A DNA stretch of 64,000 bases. Source: Chitinophaga polysaccharea. GTDB taxonomy: Bacteria > Bacteroidota > Bacteroidia > Chitinophagales > Chitinophagaceae. The stretch lies in NCBI RefSeq assembly GCF_007829335.1, contig NZ_VIWO01000012.1, forward strand, positions 1 through 64,000, written 5' to 3'. The notes beneath the pieces were generated by a model. The model saw nothing but the letters and a program-made list of their open reading frames with translations, searched no databases and had not been told where the DNA came from. Each line of letters opens with the position of its first letter. The first letter of the stretch is position 1. Shown here piece after piece: positions 1 to 10,800 of the stretch. Made by a program: the position numbers and the translations under genes.

Positions 1-176
1 AGAAGATTTAAATTCTTATCCACGGTGTCCTATCTAATTAGATTGCAAAAAAAACAATTTTCGGACAATCCCCCAAGTTTTCTACTTGATCCTTATTACA
101 ACAGGCCACCAATATGCCAAAGCGCACTTTTGTTAGCCATCAAATCTAATCCCAACAATAAAAAGTAAATCAATCT

Positions 177-593
177 ATGAAGCAAAAACCATCAATGGCA
201 TTTATTGCTGCCTCCTGGGTGGCTGTACTGGCAGGTATTCTGGGCTTTGTTATTGGTCTTTGGAATGCTACCATGCAACTGAATGAAAAAGGATACTACT
301 TCACCGTATTGATGTACGGGTTGTTTTCCGCTGTATCTGTGCAGAAATGCGTGAGAGATAAAATTGAGGGCATTCCTGTTACAGATATTTATTATGGACT
401 GAGCTGGGTATCCATGCTCCTCACCATTTTGCTGTTGACCGTGGGTTTATGGAATGCTACGCTGGCTCCCAGTGAAAAAGGATTTTATGCCTTTGCATTT
501 CTACTCAGTGTTTTCGGCGCTATTACTGTACAAAAAAATACCCGCGATACACAAGCGGCTAAAGCAGCCGACGTGTCCAGGGAAACTATTTAA
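177..593 (+). CDS. YiaA/YiaB-like inner membrane protein
   Basis: Small integral membrane protein of 138 residues with four predicted helices (about 8-28, 40-56, 72-90 and 101-118). It contains two copies of one unit: GLWNAT followed by EKG and an aromatic residue occurs at residues 27-40 and again at 90-103, so it is an internal duplication of the YiaAB two-helix domain. The function of this family is not established. The ATG at 177 is the only sensible start. It stands alone: a terminator-like hairpin follows about 50 bases after the stop, and the next gene is over 600 bases away. Family assignment comes from recalled motif similarity, not a search. Confidence 0.8.
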   Translation: MKQKPSMAFIAASWVAVLAGILGFVIGLWNATMQLNEKGYYFTVLMYGLFSAVSVQKCVRDKIEGIPVTDIYYGLSWVSMLLTILLLTVGLWNATLAPSEKGFYAFAFLLSVFGAITVQKNTRDTQAAKAADVSRETI

Positions 594-1230
594 CGCCTTC
601 CCTCCCACCAGAAGGTATAACGAATAAATTATCCTGTAAAACAAGGCCTTTGGCAGCTTGCTGCTGAGGGCCTCTTTTTTTACCTCTTCCTTTCACTGCG
701 ACATCCAGAAAAAAATGTTAAAAATGATTTCATTTAATGCAAATAAGTATTACTTTTATTCCTGAGTTAGAGAAATTGTGCCCGTTACAAAACTTGTTAT
801 TCAAATCAGAGATTCCCATGAATCTTTTTTTTGGCCATATTTGCTAAATCGATTTTTTAATGACATTAAAATGATCGTTAAAAAATAGTGATAGGAGATA
901 CCGCGTATGAACGAAAAAACTAAAAGGTGTATAAAGCATATTCCGGTGCTGTATTCAAAAATAAACTTGTTATTCTCGTTGTTAGCTAAATCGATATAGT
1001 GTTAAAGGAAGGGACTATAAGCGATCAGTGTTTTTACTTATGCTACATCACTGGAGGAACCATGTAAAACCTGAATGGAAACCAGGTAACTGCCTCCTAT
1101 GGAGGTATTTTCACTATTCTAAAACAATTAAAAAAACGTAACTCAAATTCTAACAAACAGCCTGTACCCTTATTGCTAAATCGTTTTTTCAATAATTAAG
1201 ACAGGCATCTTTATTAACCAATATCAATAA
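594..1230. other. Long AT-rich leader region upstream of the first SusC gene
   Basis: This 637-base gap holds the terminator at 644-681 and then no convincing gene. The nine-base string GCTAAATCG occurs three times on the plus strand, at 843-851, 985-993 and 1175-1183. Copies one and three are extended (TTGCTAAATCG then a T-run then AAT). AAACTTGTTATTC occurs twice, at 790-802 and 963-975. Two small hairpins sit at 1069-1087 and 1092-1106. The region may be a regulatory leader for the SusC/SusD pair at 1231-5858; no regulator can be named. Confidence 0.45.
644..681 (+). terminator. Rho-independent terminator after the YiaA-like gene
   Basis: An imperfect hairpin (AGGCCTTTGGCAGC pairing with GCTGCTGAGGGCCT, with a small internal mismatch) is followed directly by a run of T. 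It lies 51 bases after the stop of the YiaA-like gene and would isolate that gene from the SusC leader. Confidence 0.6.
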
Positions 1231-4206
1231 ATGTATATGCACAAACGATCCACGTTTTGGGCTCGGACGAGTATTGCCGCTACTGTCCTGATGCTCCTTT
1301 CGCTGTTCGCCTCTTCACAGAGCAGAACTGTAACCGGAAAGGTAATGGACGGTAGCGACCAATCCGTCATTCCGGGAGTTTCCGTCCAGGTAAAAAATAC
1401 CAATACCGGTACGGTTACCAAAGCAGATGGTACCTTTTCTCTGCAGGCGCCGGAAAACAGCGTCTTGATTTTTTCCTTCGTGGGATATCAGCCACAGGAA
1501 GTTCCTGCCAGCAAAGGCGCACCTATGCTTATTAAACTTACTGCTGCCGTTAAATCATTACAAGACATCGTAGTGGTGGGTTATGGTACACAAAAAAGAA
1601 ATGAGGTAACTACCTCCGTAGCTACCGTAAAGCCTGAAAGCTTTAACCAGGGCGGATCACGCTCACCGATGGATCTCATCCAGGGTAAAGTGGCCGGTTT
1701 ATCTGTTACCAGAACACAGGGCAACAACCCTAACAGTGGCGCCTCCATCCAAATCAGGGGTATTAGCTCCATCTCCGGCAACATGAACCCACTGATCGTT
1801 ATTGATGGTATTCCCGGTGGTAACCTCGACCTGCTGCAACAAGACGATATCGCCAGCTTCGACGTGCTGAAAGATGGTGCTGCTGCGGCTATCTATGGTA
1901 CCCGTGGTAATAACGGCGTAATTCTTATCACCACTAAAAAAGGGAAAGCAGGCGATCCGCAGTACACCTATTCTACTTATCTGCAACGTGAAGGTGTAGC
2001 CAAAAGACCGCATATGCTCAGCGCGGCCGAATACGTAAAAGTAGCCGGAGCCAGCAACAACCAGGGCGCCGACGTAGATATGTACGACCTGCTGCTGGAT
2101 AAAAACAATCTTAGCCACTATCACAACTTCGCCGCTTCCGGCGGTACCGTCAACAGCAATTACAGAGCGTCTCTCTATTACAGCGATGCCAATGGTATTG
2201 CCATAGAAAATGGCCGTAAACAATATGGTGGCAGGGTAAACATAAATCAAACCGGATTGCAGGGTAAACTGACCCTCGCCATGAACCTGGCTACCAACTT
2301 CAACAAAGCCAATCTCAATGGCGGTAATAGCGGCGATAAGGCAGGCGGCAACGGCGCCGACTTCGAACAGGCTGTACAACGCAACCCTACCGCTCCTATT
2401 TACGATGCCAACGGAAAATTTATCGAAACCAACGGGTACAATAACTATAACCCGCTGGCCCGCTTACAGCAGGAACTGTATGATCGCGATCAGAAAACTT
2501 ACTCCGGCGATGCCCGTCTGACCCTGGAGCCGATCCGCGACCTGAAATTATCTGCCTTCGGCGCCATTCTCCGCGATGAGTGGAATGACCGCAACTACCG
2601 TAGTAAGTTGTCCCGTTCCTCTATCCAGGATTATTCCGGTGGTGGTTATGCTTACAAGGGGAACCACACCGACCTGAGTAAAACATTTGAAGCAACCGCC
2701 GATTACACTAAAACTGTTAACAGCGATCATACATTTAACCTGATGGGCGGTTACAGCTATCAATACCAGACGCTGGAAACCTACGACATGGATAACAACG
2801 GTTTCCTTACCGATGCTTTCCAGGACTGGAATATCAACGCCGGTAACGCTATCAATGATCCCAAACTGCCCCGTCCCTCCCAGAACAGCTTTAAGGAAGA
2901 CAACACCCTTATCGCATTCTTCGGCCGTTTGAACTATAACTACAAACAGAAATACATGTTGCAGGCCATCCTGCGTCATGAAGGTTCTTCCCGGTTTGGG
3001 GCCAACTACAAATGGGGTAACTTCCCTGCAGTATCAGCAGGATGGGTGATCTCCAAAGAAGCATTTATGCAAAACCTTACCGTGATCAACAACCTGAAAC
3101 TTCGTGCCGGTTATGGTATTACCGGTAACCAGGGCATTCCCAACTACAAATCACTGATCACGCTGGGCACCGGTGGTGCTTACCTTCAATATGGTAAATG
3201 GATACAGACTTATGGTCCGGATAAAAACCCGAATCCAAACCTGAGATGGGAAAAGAAAAAAGAATTCAACGTAGGTCTGGACTTCTCCCTGTTGCAAAAC
3301 AGACTGGGCGGCGCCATCGATGTATACAGCCGCAAAACAGTAGACTTGTTGTTCGGTTATGCAGCAGCATTGCCTCCTAATATTGTCGATAACATCTTCA
3401 CCAACGTAGGTACCATTTCCAACAATGGTGTGGAAGTAGTGATCAATGCGGTACCTATAAAAACCCGGGATTTCGTATGGAACAGTGATGTGACTTTCAA
3501 CTCCCAACGGAATAAAATGGTTTCCTTCTCCAATAATATTTATAAAGCTACCGAACAGTATTTTGGAGATCTTCCTTCCCCGGGTAACCTGGGCCCCGCT
3601 ATCCGCGTAGTAGAAGGCGGTCCGCTGGGTACCTTCTATGGCTACCGTTATGCGGGTCTTACAGATGATGGCAACTGGTTGTTCTATAAAAAAGACGGTA
3701 CTAAAGGCACGCCTTCAGAAGTAAACCAGGACGATAAAGTAGTATTAGGCAATGGTATTCCTAAATACATGGCTTCCTGGAACAACACTTTCCACTATAA
3801 AAACTTTGACCTGAGCGTGTTTTTCCGTGGCAAGTTTGGCTTCAAGATCCTCAATCTCCAGGATATGTATTTTGGTAACAAGAAATGGTCGCCCAACAAC
3901 ATGCTGAGCAGTGCGATCGGTAAAAACAGCAAGATCAATGCAGATCCGCAATTTTCCGATTACTACCTGGAGAAAGGTGATTTCGTAAAACTGGATAACA
4001 TCACCCTCGGCTATAACTTCAAACTGAAAACCAAGTATATCCGCAACCTGCGTGTATATGCGAGCGGCCGTAACATTGCCACCTTTACCAAATACAGTGG
4101 CCTGGATCCGGAACTGGAAGATACCGCCCTGGATTCCGGTATAGATGGAAGAGGATTTTATCCACGTACCCGTTCCTATACCATCGGATTGAACATTGGA
4201 TTCTAA
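1231..4206 (+). CDS. SusC/RagA-family TonB-linked outer membrane transporter
   Basis: Outer membrane TonB-dependent transporter of 991 residues, the barrel that imports glycans or peptides bound by its SusD partner. After a signal peptide (cleaved near ASSQS, about residue 30) comes a carboxypeptidase-regulatory-like beta domain (about 33-105), a TonB-box-like segment DIVVVGYG at 112-119, a plug (about 115-235) and the beta barrel ending in an aromatic residue. It lacks the N-terminal STN domain seen in the SusC at 7803-11234, so it is probably not controlled by a FecR/sigma pair. Translation may start at 1231 or at the second ATG at 1237. The SusD gene follows after 20 bases. The substrate cannot be told from sequence and no enzyme gene is linked. 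Confidence 0.95.
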   Translation: MYMHKRSTFWARTSIAATVLMLLSLFASSQSRTVTGKVMDGSDQSVIPGVSVQVKNTNTGTVTKADGTFSLQAPENSVLIFSFVGYQPQEVPASKGAPMLIKLTAAVKSLQDIVVVGYGTQKRNEVTTSVATVKPESFNQGGSRSPMDLIQGKVAGLSVTRTQGNNPNSGASIQIRGISSISGNMNPLIVIDGIPGGNLDLLQQDDIASFDVLKDGAAAAIYGTRGNNGVILITTKKGKAGDPQYTYSTYLQREGVAKRPHMLSAAEYVKVAGASNNQGADVDMYDLLLDKNNLSHYHNFAASGGTVNSNYRASLYYSDANGIAIENGRKQYGGRVNINQTGLQGKLTLAMNLATNFNKANLNGGNSGDKAGGNGADFEQAVQRNPTAPIYDANGKFIETNGYNNYNPLARLQQELYDRDQKTYSGDARLTLEPIRDLKLSAFGAILRDEWNDRNYRSKLSRSSIQDYSGGGYAYKGNHTDLSKTFEATADYTKTVNSDHTFNLMGGYSYQYQTLETYDMDNNGFLTDAFQDWNINAGNAINDPKLPRPSQNSFKEDNTLIAFFGRLNYNYKQKYMLQAILRHEGSSRFGANYKWGNFPAVSAGWVISKEAFMQNLTVINNLKLRAGYGITGNQGIPNYKSLITLGTGGAYLQYGKWIQTYGPDKNPNPNLRWEKKKEFNVGLDFSLLQNRLGGAIDVYSRKTVDLLFGYAAALPPNIVDNIFTNVGTISNNGVEVVINAVPIKTRDFVWNSDVTFNSQRNKMVSFSNNIYKATEQYFGDLPSPGNLGPAIRVVEGGPLGTFYGYRYAGLTDDGNWLFYKKDGTKGTPSEVNQDDKVVLGNGIPKYMASWNNTFHYKNFDLSVFFRGKFGFKILNLQDMYFGNKKWSPNNMLSSAIGKNSKINADPQFSDYYLEKGDFVKLDNITLGYNFKLKTKYIRNLRVYASGRNIATFTKYSGLDPELEDTALDSGIDGRGFYPRTRSYTIGLNIGF

Positions 4207-4226
4207 AAGCAGTAAAACCGACACGC

Positions 4227-5858
4227 ATGAAAAAAACTAAAGTATATATCAGTGCAGCTTTACTGGCGCTCGGCATGAGTGCCTGTACCAAGCTCGATGA
4301 AAAGCCATACAGCGTTATCACCGCAGATAACTTTTATCATAACCGGGAAGAAGTACTGGCCGCTGTATTGCGTCCTTTCACCCATGCCAACGCCTGGGCT
4401 GCTCCTACCGGGCAAACCGGCTACTGGCGGCTCCAGGAATTGTCGGCCGACCAGCTGGCATGGCCGCAAAAAGGCCGCCACGGTTATGATGGTGGTAACT
4501 GGATTCGCCTGCACAATCATACCTGGATTGCCAATGACGACAATGCCTGGAATCCATGGCGCCTCATGTTCTGGGGAATGGGCTTCTGTAACAACTCCAT
4601 CGCCGACTTTACCAAACTGGATTTCACCAAAATTGGTATGACCGACGCCGATAAAGTCAGCATTATTGCAGAAACGAAAGTGCTCCGTGCCTGGCACTAT
4701 CTCAAACTGATGGACCTCTACGGCAATATTCCCATCGTAACCGAGGTAGGCATCCCGGAAACACCTCCGACCAAACCTCGTAAGGAAGTATTTGCCTTTA
4801 TTGAAAAAGAAATCAAGGACAACGTTGAACAGCTGAAACCTTTATCTGCCGATATGGTGGGCCGCGTTACCAAAGCTGGTGCCTATGCCATGCTGGTAGA
4901 ACTCTACCTCAATGCTAAAGAATGGTCTGGCACCGAACGCTGGGATGACTGTATCACCTATTGCAATAAAATTATTGCAGGCGACGGCGGCTCCCTCAGC
5001 GGTTCCATTCCTGCCCTGGAACCAGATATCTTCCGCGCATTTGCCAACACCAACGCTACCTCCCCGGAAGACCTGTTCCAGATTGCCTATGACTTCAGAA
5101 ACGGTAACTTCCGCTTCGGATGGAATGGCGATTTCTGGCACTACCGCCAACGCCAGGTATACAACGTAGACCGCGATGGGAACAACGGTATCGTTGTAAT
5201 ACCCACCGCCTACGATGCTTTCAAAGACAACGATCTCCGTAAACAAAACTGGATGCTCATCGGTCCACAGAAAAAAGACCCGGCACTGCGCACAAGTGAG
5301 GGCGACAGCCTGGTACTGGGTACTGAAGAATACAACAACAAGCCGCTGGTATTTGTAAAAGAAATCCGTAGAAATTCAGAAGGAGAAACCGGACCTGGCG
5401 GTATGACCCGTGGAGAAGAGAATAGCGGCGCACGTTTCGCCAAATACCTGCCTGGTAAACTGGATGATCCTAACTACTGGGGCAACGACTTCGTGTTATA
5501 CCGTCTCACTGAAATTTACTACAACAAGGCAGAAGCACTCATGCGCAAAGCTGGTGGTGTAGCTACCCAGGAAGCAGTAGACCTGATCAACACCTGTAAA
5601 AAACGTGCTTTTAAGCCGGCCGACTGGCCTAAAGAAGCCTATACGACCAGCTCCCTCACTATGGATGAATTATTGGCAGAAAGAGGCCGCGAGTTCATCT
5701 TTGAAGGAAAGCGTCGTACAGACCTGATCCGCTTTAATAAATTCACCACCGCTACCTGGTGGGATCATCAGCCATCCGCTGATAAATACAAACTGTTTCC
5801 AATTCCATTCAGACAAATGAGCATCAATCCTAACCTCGTACAAAACGACGGTTATTAA
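4227..5858 (+). CDS. RagB/SusD-family nutrient-binding lipoprotein
   Basis: Surface lipoprotein of 543 residues that caps the SusC barrel at 1231-4206 and captures substrate. The N-terminus has a lipoprotein signal with lipobox MSAC (Cys20). The C-terminal part has the usual SusD features, including LAERGREFIFEGKRRTDL near residue 480 and the closing LFPIPFRQMSINPNLVQN stretch. Length fits the family. It lies 20 bases after its SusC gene and is surely cotranscribed. A hairpin at 5919-5948 ends the unit. Confidence 0.93.
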   Translation: MKKTKVYISAALLALGMSACTKLDEKPYSVITADNFYHNREEVLAAVLRPFTHANAWAAPTGQTGYWRLQELSADQLAWPQKGRHGYDGGNWIRLHNHTWIANDDNAWNPWRLMFWGMGFCNNSIADFTKLDFTKIGMTDADKVSIIAETKVLRAWHYLKLMDLYGNIPIVTEVGIPETPPTKPRKEVFAFIEKEIKDNVEQLKPLSADMVGRVTKAGAYAMLVELYLNAKEWSGTERWDDCITYCNKIIAGDGGSLSGSIPALEPDIFRAFANTNATSPEDLFQIAYDFRNGNFRFGWNGDFWHYRQRQVYNVDRDGNNGIVVIPTAYDAFKDNDLRKQNWMLIGPQKKDPALRTSEGDSLVLGTEEYNNKPLVFVKEIRRNSEGETGPGGMTRGEENSGARFAKYLPGKLDDPNYWGNDFVLYRLTEIYYNKAEALMRKAGGVATQEAVDLINTCKKRAFKPADWPKEAYTTSSLTMDELLAERGREFIFEGKRRTDLIRFNKFTTATWWDHQPSADKYKLFPIPFRQMSINPNLVQNDGY

Positions 5859-5918
5859 TTCAACTATTTGGGCCTGATGGGGTAGACGACACAGGCCCGG
5901 ATGCGGAACCAGACAAAG

Positions 5919-5955
5919 AAATGCCATCTCCGGAAAGAGATGGCATTTTCTTTTC
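5919..5955. terminator. Hairpin terminator between convergent SusD genes
   Basis: A perfect 12-bp stem (AAATGCCATCTC, loop CGGAAA, GAGATGGCATTT) is followed by a T-rich tract on the plus strand. It lies between the stops of two convergent SusD genes (5858 and 5983). It is best for the plus strand and may also serve the minus strand. Confidence 0.65.
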
Positions 5956-5982
5956 ATTCCAACAAATCATTTGTCTATAACA

Positions 5983-7782
5983 CTACCAGCCGAAAATCTG
6001 TTTCAGATTTGCGTTCAGCACCATCTGCGATAATGGTATTGGACGATAGTAATATTTAGGTTCCAGGAATACCCGTTTACTGTCGCGATCACGTGTAAAC
6101 ATGATGTGGCCCGAAGTGCCGTTTTCCAGGTAAAAGTTATTGTCTTTACCATTATTATCCTTGAGATAAAACCTCGCTACGCTGGCTCTTACATCTGCTG
6201 GCAAGCCTGCCAGTGCAGAGGTGTCTGTAGGAGACGCCAGGATAGCGATATCCGCTTTCCCGTCGCCGGTCATATCGATACCACCCAGCGCGGCTACATA
6301 CATCCCTTGCTGTGAATCCTGGAAGCGCATACCTGCTTTCCACCTGTTAACATCGTTAAAGCGCAACCCTTCACAGGCCGTTTCTACCCTTCTCTCTCTC
6401 CTGATTTCCAGCAATACTCCTTTATTGGCGCCGGTTACATTCGAATAAGCCGCTGCCTGCACCGGATCCGGTGTTGCATTGGCTACCCCCATGTTCAGGT
6501 GAGGCATTTGCACGCGGTCCCGGAGTTGATTAATGGTATTATCAATATCTCCCTGTGTTAATGTGCCCAATTCAGCTTTTGCCTCTGCATAGTTCAGCAG
6601 TACTTCTGCATAGCGGAACAACGGAAGCGCGGTGTAATCTGCTCCCCAGCCCTGGCGTTGCGCCGGATCACGTGGATAAAACTTCAGCTGATCAAATCCT
6701 CCCAGGTTGGGCTTAGGGATATAGTAGCTTTTATCATTGGTAGTTGAAAATCCCGGATAGGCTACTGTTTCGGCTAAACGCGGATCACGGTTATTAAAAA
6801 CGTTCACGAAACCCTGTTGGGCATAGCCAGGAATGGAAGTAAACGGTGTACCATCTGTCATCAGGTACGAATACACCAGGCTTTGACTCAATGACCACGT
6901 CCAGCCCAGCACGGCATGGGTATTATTACCGCGACCTAAGCTCTGTTGAAAATCTACCCACTGGATCATTTCCGGATTGCCAGACAAAGAACCGCTGGCA
7001 AATAAAGCGCGGTAATCTGCGGCCCCTTTGCCGGTGTTATAAATCTTAAATTTACCGGAAGCCATCAATTGTTCACATGCCCATGCCGCCTTCTGCAAAT
7101 ATGTACTGGCAGTCGACTGCAGGCTCAGTTCATCATGATACTTGCGGAAAGTTCCTTCAAATACCCCGAAACGGGCCATCAATGCCAGCGCCGTCCATTT
7201 GGTAACCCGGGTATTATTTCCCTGATCCGGTTTAATGTTATCCACAGCAAACTGCAAATCAGCCATAATGGAGTCTACCACCAGGGTACGTGGATCGCGT
7301 GGTTTATATAACGATGAGTCAAGATTAGACAAGGCATGTGAATACCAGGGCACATCAGAATAACGGGCTACTTTAGCCATATAAAACCTTGCCCGGAAGA
7401 AACGCGCAATACCGATATAGTGGTTAATAGTAGCCTGGTCGCCGGTTGTTTTGGATACATTATCCAGCATAAAGTTAAAGCTACGTAAATCGCTCCAGTC
7501 GTTCCATCCGCCTACTGTGGTAGGATTGATGCCATTTTCCACCAACAGATCCAGCTCACCACCGCCGCTATAGCTGGAAATATTATCCGAGTTGATGTCG
7601 TCTGTTTGATAATAATCCTTCACATAAAAACCATTGGTATAGGTTTCCAGGTCTTTAGTGGTATTAAAGAAAGCTTCAGGTACAATGTTGGTTTGGGGCA
7701 ATCGCTCCAGGTAATCCTTGTTACAAGCAGCAGCGGCGCTTCCCAATATAATAAATGATAAATATAGCCTCAGATTTTTCAT
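5983..7782 (-). CDS. RagB/SusD-family nutrient-binding lipoprotein
   Basis: SusD-like surface lipoprotein of about 599 residues, partner of the SusC at 7803-11234. I chose the ATG at 7782 because it gives a short basic N-terminus, a hydrophobic stretch and a lipobox ending AAAC (Cys19). An upstream in-frame ATG at 7801-7803 overlaps the SusC stop codon as TAATG and is an alternative start for translational coupling. Typical SusD segments are present, such as LLEIRRERRVETACEGLRFNDVNRW and the C-terminal YYRPIPLSQMVLNANLKQ. Substrate is unknown. Confidence 0.9.
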   Translation of the reverse strand: MKNLRLYLSFIILGSAAAACNKDYLERLPQTNIVPEAFFNTTKDLETYTNGFYVKDYYQTDDINSDNISSYSGGGELDLLVENGINPTTVGGWNDWSDLRSFNFMLDNVSKTTGDQATINHYIGIARFFRARFYMAKVARYSDVPWYSHALSNLDSSLYKPRDPRTLVVDSIMADLQFAVDNIKPDQGNNTRVTKWTALALMARFGVFEGTFRKYHDELSLQSTASTYLQKAAWACEQLMASGKFKIYNTGKGAADYRALFASGSLSGNPEMIQWVDFQQSLGRGNNTHAVLGWTWSLSQSLVYSYLMTDGTPFTSIPGYAQQGFVNVFNNRDPRLAETVAYPGFSTTNDKSYYIPKPNLGGFDQLKFYPRDPAQRQGWGADYTALPLFRYAEVLLNYAEAKAELGTLTQGDIDNTINQLRDRVQMPHLNMGVANATPDPVQAAAYSNVTGANKGVLLEIRRERRVETACEGLRFNDVNRWKAGMRFQDSQQGMYVAALGGIDMTGDGKADIAILASPTDTSALAGLPADVRASVARFYLKDNNGKDNNFYLENGTSGHIMFTRDRDSKRVFLEPKYYYRPIPLSQMVLNANLKQIFGW

Positions 7783-7802
7783 GATGCACATTTTAGAATA
7801 CA

Positions 7803-10800
7803 TTAAAAATTCATATTCAAACCAAACGAATAAGTTTTCTGGAATGGGTAAATAGTACCATCCAGACCTTCCGGATCGAGGTTTACTTTCAGGTGAGAGA
7901 TAGTGAAGATATTTTCAGCACTGAAATAAAACCGTAGGCGGCTGATCTTCATTCTATCTGTAATATTTTTAGGCAGCGTGTATCCCAGTGTTACGTTTTT
8001 GAGGCGCAGGTAAGCAGCGTTCTGCAGGTACTTGGTTTGCGGTGCACTCAACTCATCGCCATCTTCGGCGATATAAGCTTTTACGCGTGGGAAATAGGCA
8101 TTAGGATTTTCTGGTGTCCAGTGGTCCATGTTCTGCACATTCACGTTGGTCCATGGTTGTGCATAGATACCCCAGAAATAGTGATTTCCTCCACCAGGAT
8201 ACCAATCTCTTTTACCGATACCCTGTGCAAACACGCGGATATCAAATCCTTTGTAAGACGCGCTCATATCCACGCTGTAAGGGAAACGGGGACTGCTGTT
8301 ACCAATAATCTTTCTGTCACCCGGATCGCTTAATGTGTTTTTACCATAGCTGATTTCGCCGTCGCCATTCAGGTCTTTGAATTTCAGATCACCTACATAG
8401 AATTTATAGTTCTGATCATCTTCTCCTACTTTGGTCTGATCTGCATGATTTTTCAGTTCTGCATCATTCTGGAAATAGCCTTCTGTTGTCAGACCCCAGA
8501 TTTCACCCATTTCTTTCCCTTTGTAATGATCGCTAAGCGTTCCACTAGGATTATCGTACTTGGTAATAAACGTACGACTGTCTGCCAGCGCGATTTTTAC
8601 ACTGTAGGAAAATGGATTTTTGTTGATGTTAAACTGATCGCGCCAAACGATGCTGAGTTCCTGTCCACGGGTTTTCAGGTTAGCCGCGTTGGTCACCGGC
8701 TCTGAAGCGCCGTATACAGCAGGCAATGTTTTGCTCTTCTGGAACATGCCTTCTGTAAATCGGGTATAGCGATCGTAGCTCACGCTCAAGCGTTCTTTCA
8801 GCAGGGAAACATCCACACCACCGTTAATCGATCTTACGGTTTCCCAGGTGTAGTCAGGTGTTACCGGAGATGGCTGCAATACGGCCACTGGTTGCTTACC
8901 ATCCAGGATCGTATTGATGGTATTGGCATTCATGGTGGCGAGGTAACCATAGTTCAGGTAGTTCTGATCACCCAGTGAGCCATAGGAGCCACGTAACTTG
9001 AAGGCATTGAATTTCAGCGCTTCAGTTACCGGTTGAAAGAATTTTTCCTTAGACAGTACCCAGGCTGCTGATGCCGATGGGAAGAAGCCCCAGCGGTGAT
9101 CAGCCGGGAAACGGGAAGATCCGTCTCTGCGACCATTTAATTCCAGCAGGTATTTGTCGTCGAAAGCATAGTTAACCCGGTAAAAAATTCCTCTTACGGC
9201 CCAGTCTGAAATACTCTGGCTCTGTTTTACTGCGCCGGTAGCCAATGCAGTGGTAGGATAAGCAGGGCTGATAAGGCCGCTGGCGCTGGCAGAAAACGTG
9301 TTGAAATTATAGTACTCCTGGTTGAAGCCCACTACAGCTCCCAGGTCATGTTTACCAAATTTCTTATTGAAATCGGAGTAGATGTTAAATACGTTGTATT
9401 TAGTCTGACTGGCATTGTTGCTGGCACTCGACTGATTACCATCTGTGTACTGGAACGGCTGATTAGGGCCGGTACGATACGCTACAGGAACAGTAAAAGC
9501 GTTACCGGTACCATTACTGCGGCGGAAAGTAACATCAGCTTTCAGGTTCCATACTTTTTTTATCAACCCTATTTCTGTATTCAGTGTGGTCAGGAATTCG
9601 CCCATATTGCTGTTAGTACGACCACCACTCTGTAATTTCCCGATCAATGCAGCACCGTCTGAAGTCCAGGTACCATCGGGGTTCTTAGGAACGGATAAGG
9701 AAGGAGTACGGTTCGCATTGTGGAAAAACAGCCAGCTGGCGTTGGTTGGCTGGTCATAGTTCATATTGGTATATACCGTATTTGTACCCAGTTTAAAACG
9801 ATCGTTGAAGGTATAGGTAGCCTTGGCGCGGAGGTTGTAACGGGTATAGATATCGGGGTTGCTACGCAACATACCGTCTTGCTTATAATATTCGCCAGAT
9901 AAATAATAATTCAGCTTGTCGTCGCCGCGGGCAATGCTGAAATTGGCCGTCAGTGCAGGTGCAGACTTATTATACACCTCATGCAGCCAGTCGGTAGTAC
10001 CATAATATGCATAGGCATTGGGATTGGTAGGATCTACAATAACAGCTGGTAAGGAAGGATCTTTAGAACGCTTGGCGGCATAAGCCCTTACAGCATCCGG
10101 GTACAGGTCATACAACGGCGTAGCGGCGTCATGTTTCATCTGCATGACTACCAGCGGATCGGTAATAATTTTAGGAACAGCGCCTAACGTACGCACGGCA
10201 TAGTTAGCATTTGCAGATACTGACAACCGGCCATCCTTCGCGGTTTTTGTAGTGATCAATACCACACCGAAAGCAGCGCGGGCGCCATAAATAGCTGCTG
10301 ATGCTGCATCTTTCAATACCGACACACTTTCAATGTCTGCGGGGTTCAAACGTGATACTTCATCTGCGGTAAAGGGAATATTGTCTACGAGGATAAAAGG
10401 ATCACCACCGTTCAGCGAAGTATAACCACGCAGGTTAAATCCGGGTGCATCCGCAGACCGGCCGCTGGCCACCGTAATGTTCAGGTTGGGAATCAATCCC
10501 TGTAAACCCGTTCCTACGTTGGTAATGGGCCTGCTCTCCAGGGCTTTACCAGATATATTATCAACGGCTCCACTGAGGTTTACTCTTTTTTGTTTGCCAT
10601 AACCTACTACCACGACTTCATTCAGGCCGCTGGCGTTGGCTTTCATTACTACCGTCACACCCTGTGCTCCTTTTACGGGCAATTGCCTGGTTTCATATCC
10701 CACATAGGAAAACTCGAGGGTGGCATTCTCCGGGGCTTCCAGCTCATAGTGGCCCTCGGTATCTGTTTTGGCGCCCTGAGTAGTGCCCTTTATTAGCACC

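Noticed and set aside
1040..1141. A 33-codon open frame with ATG start in the SusC leader
   Set aside because: No recognisable protein, no start signal, and it overlaps the small hairpins; the region reads better as non-coding leader.
1699..2379. Long antisense open frame (226 codons) opposite the first SusC gene
   Set aside because: It is a shadow of the real SusC frame; no start signal and no protein family features. Other antisense frames in the window were dropped for the same reason.
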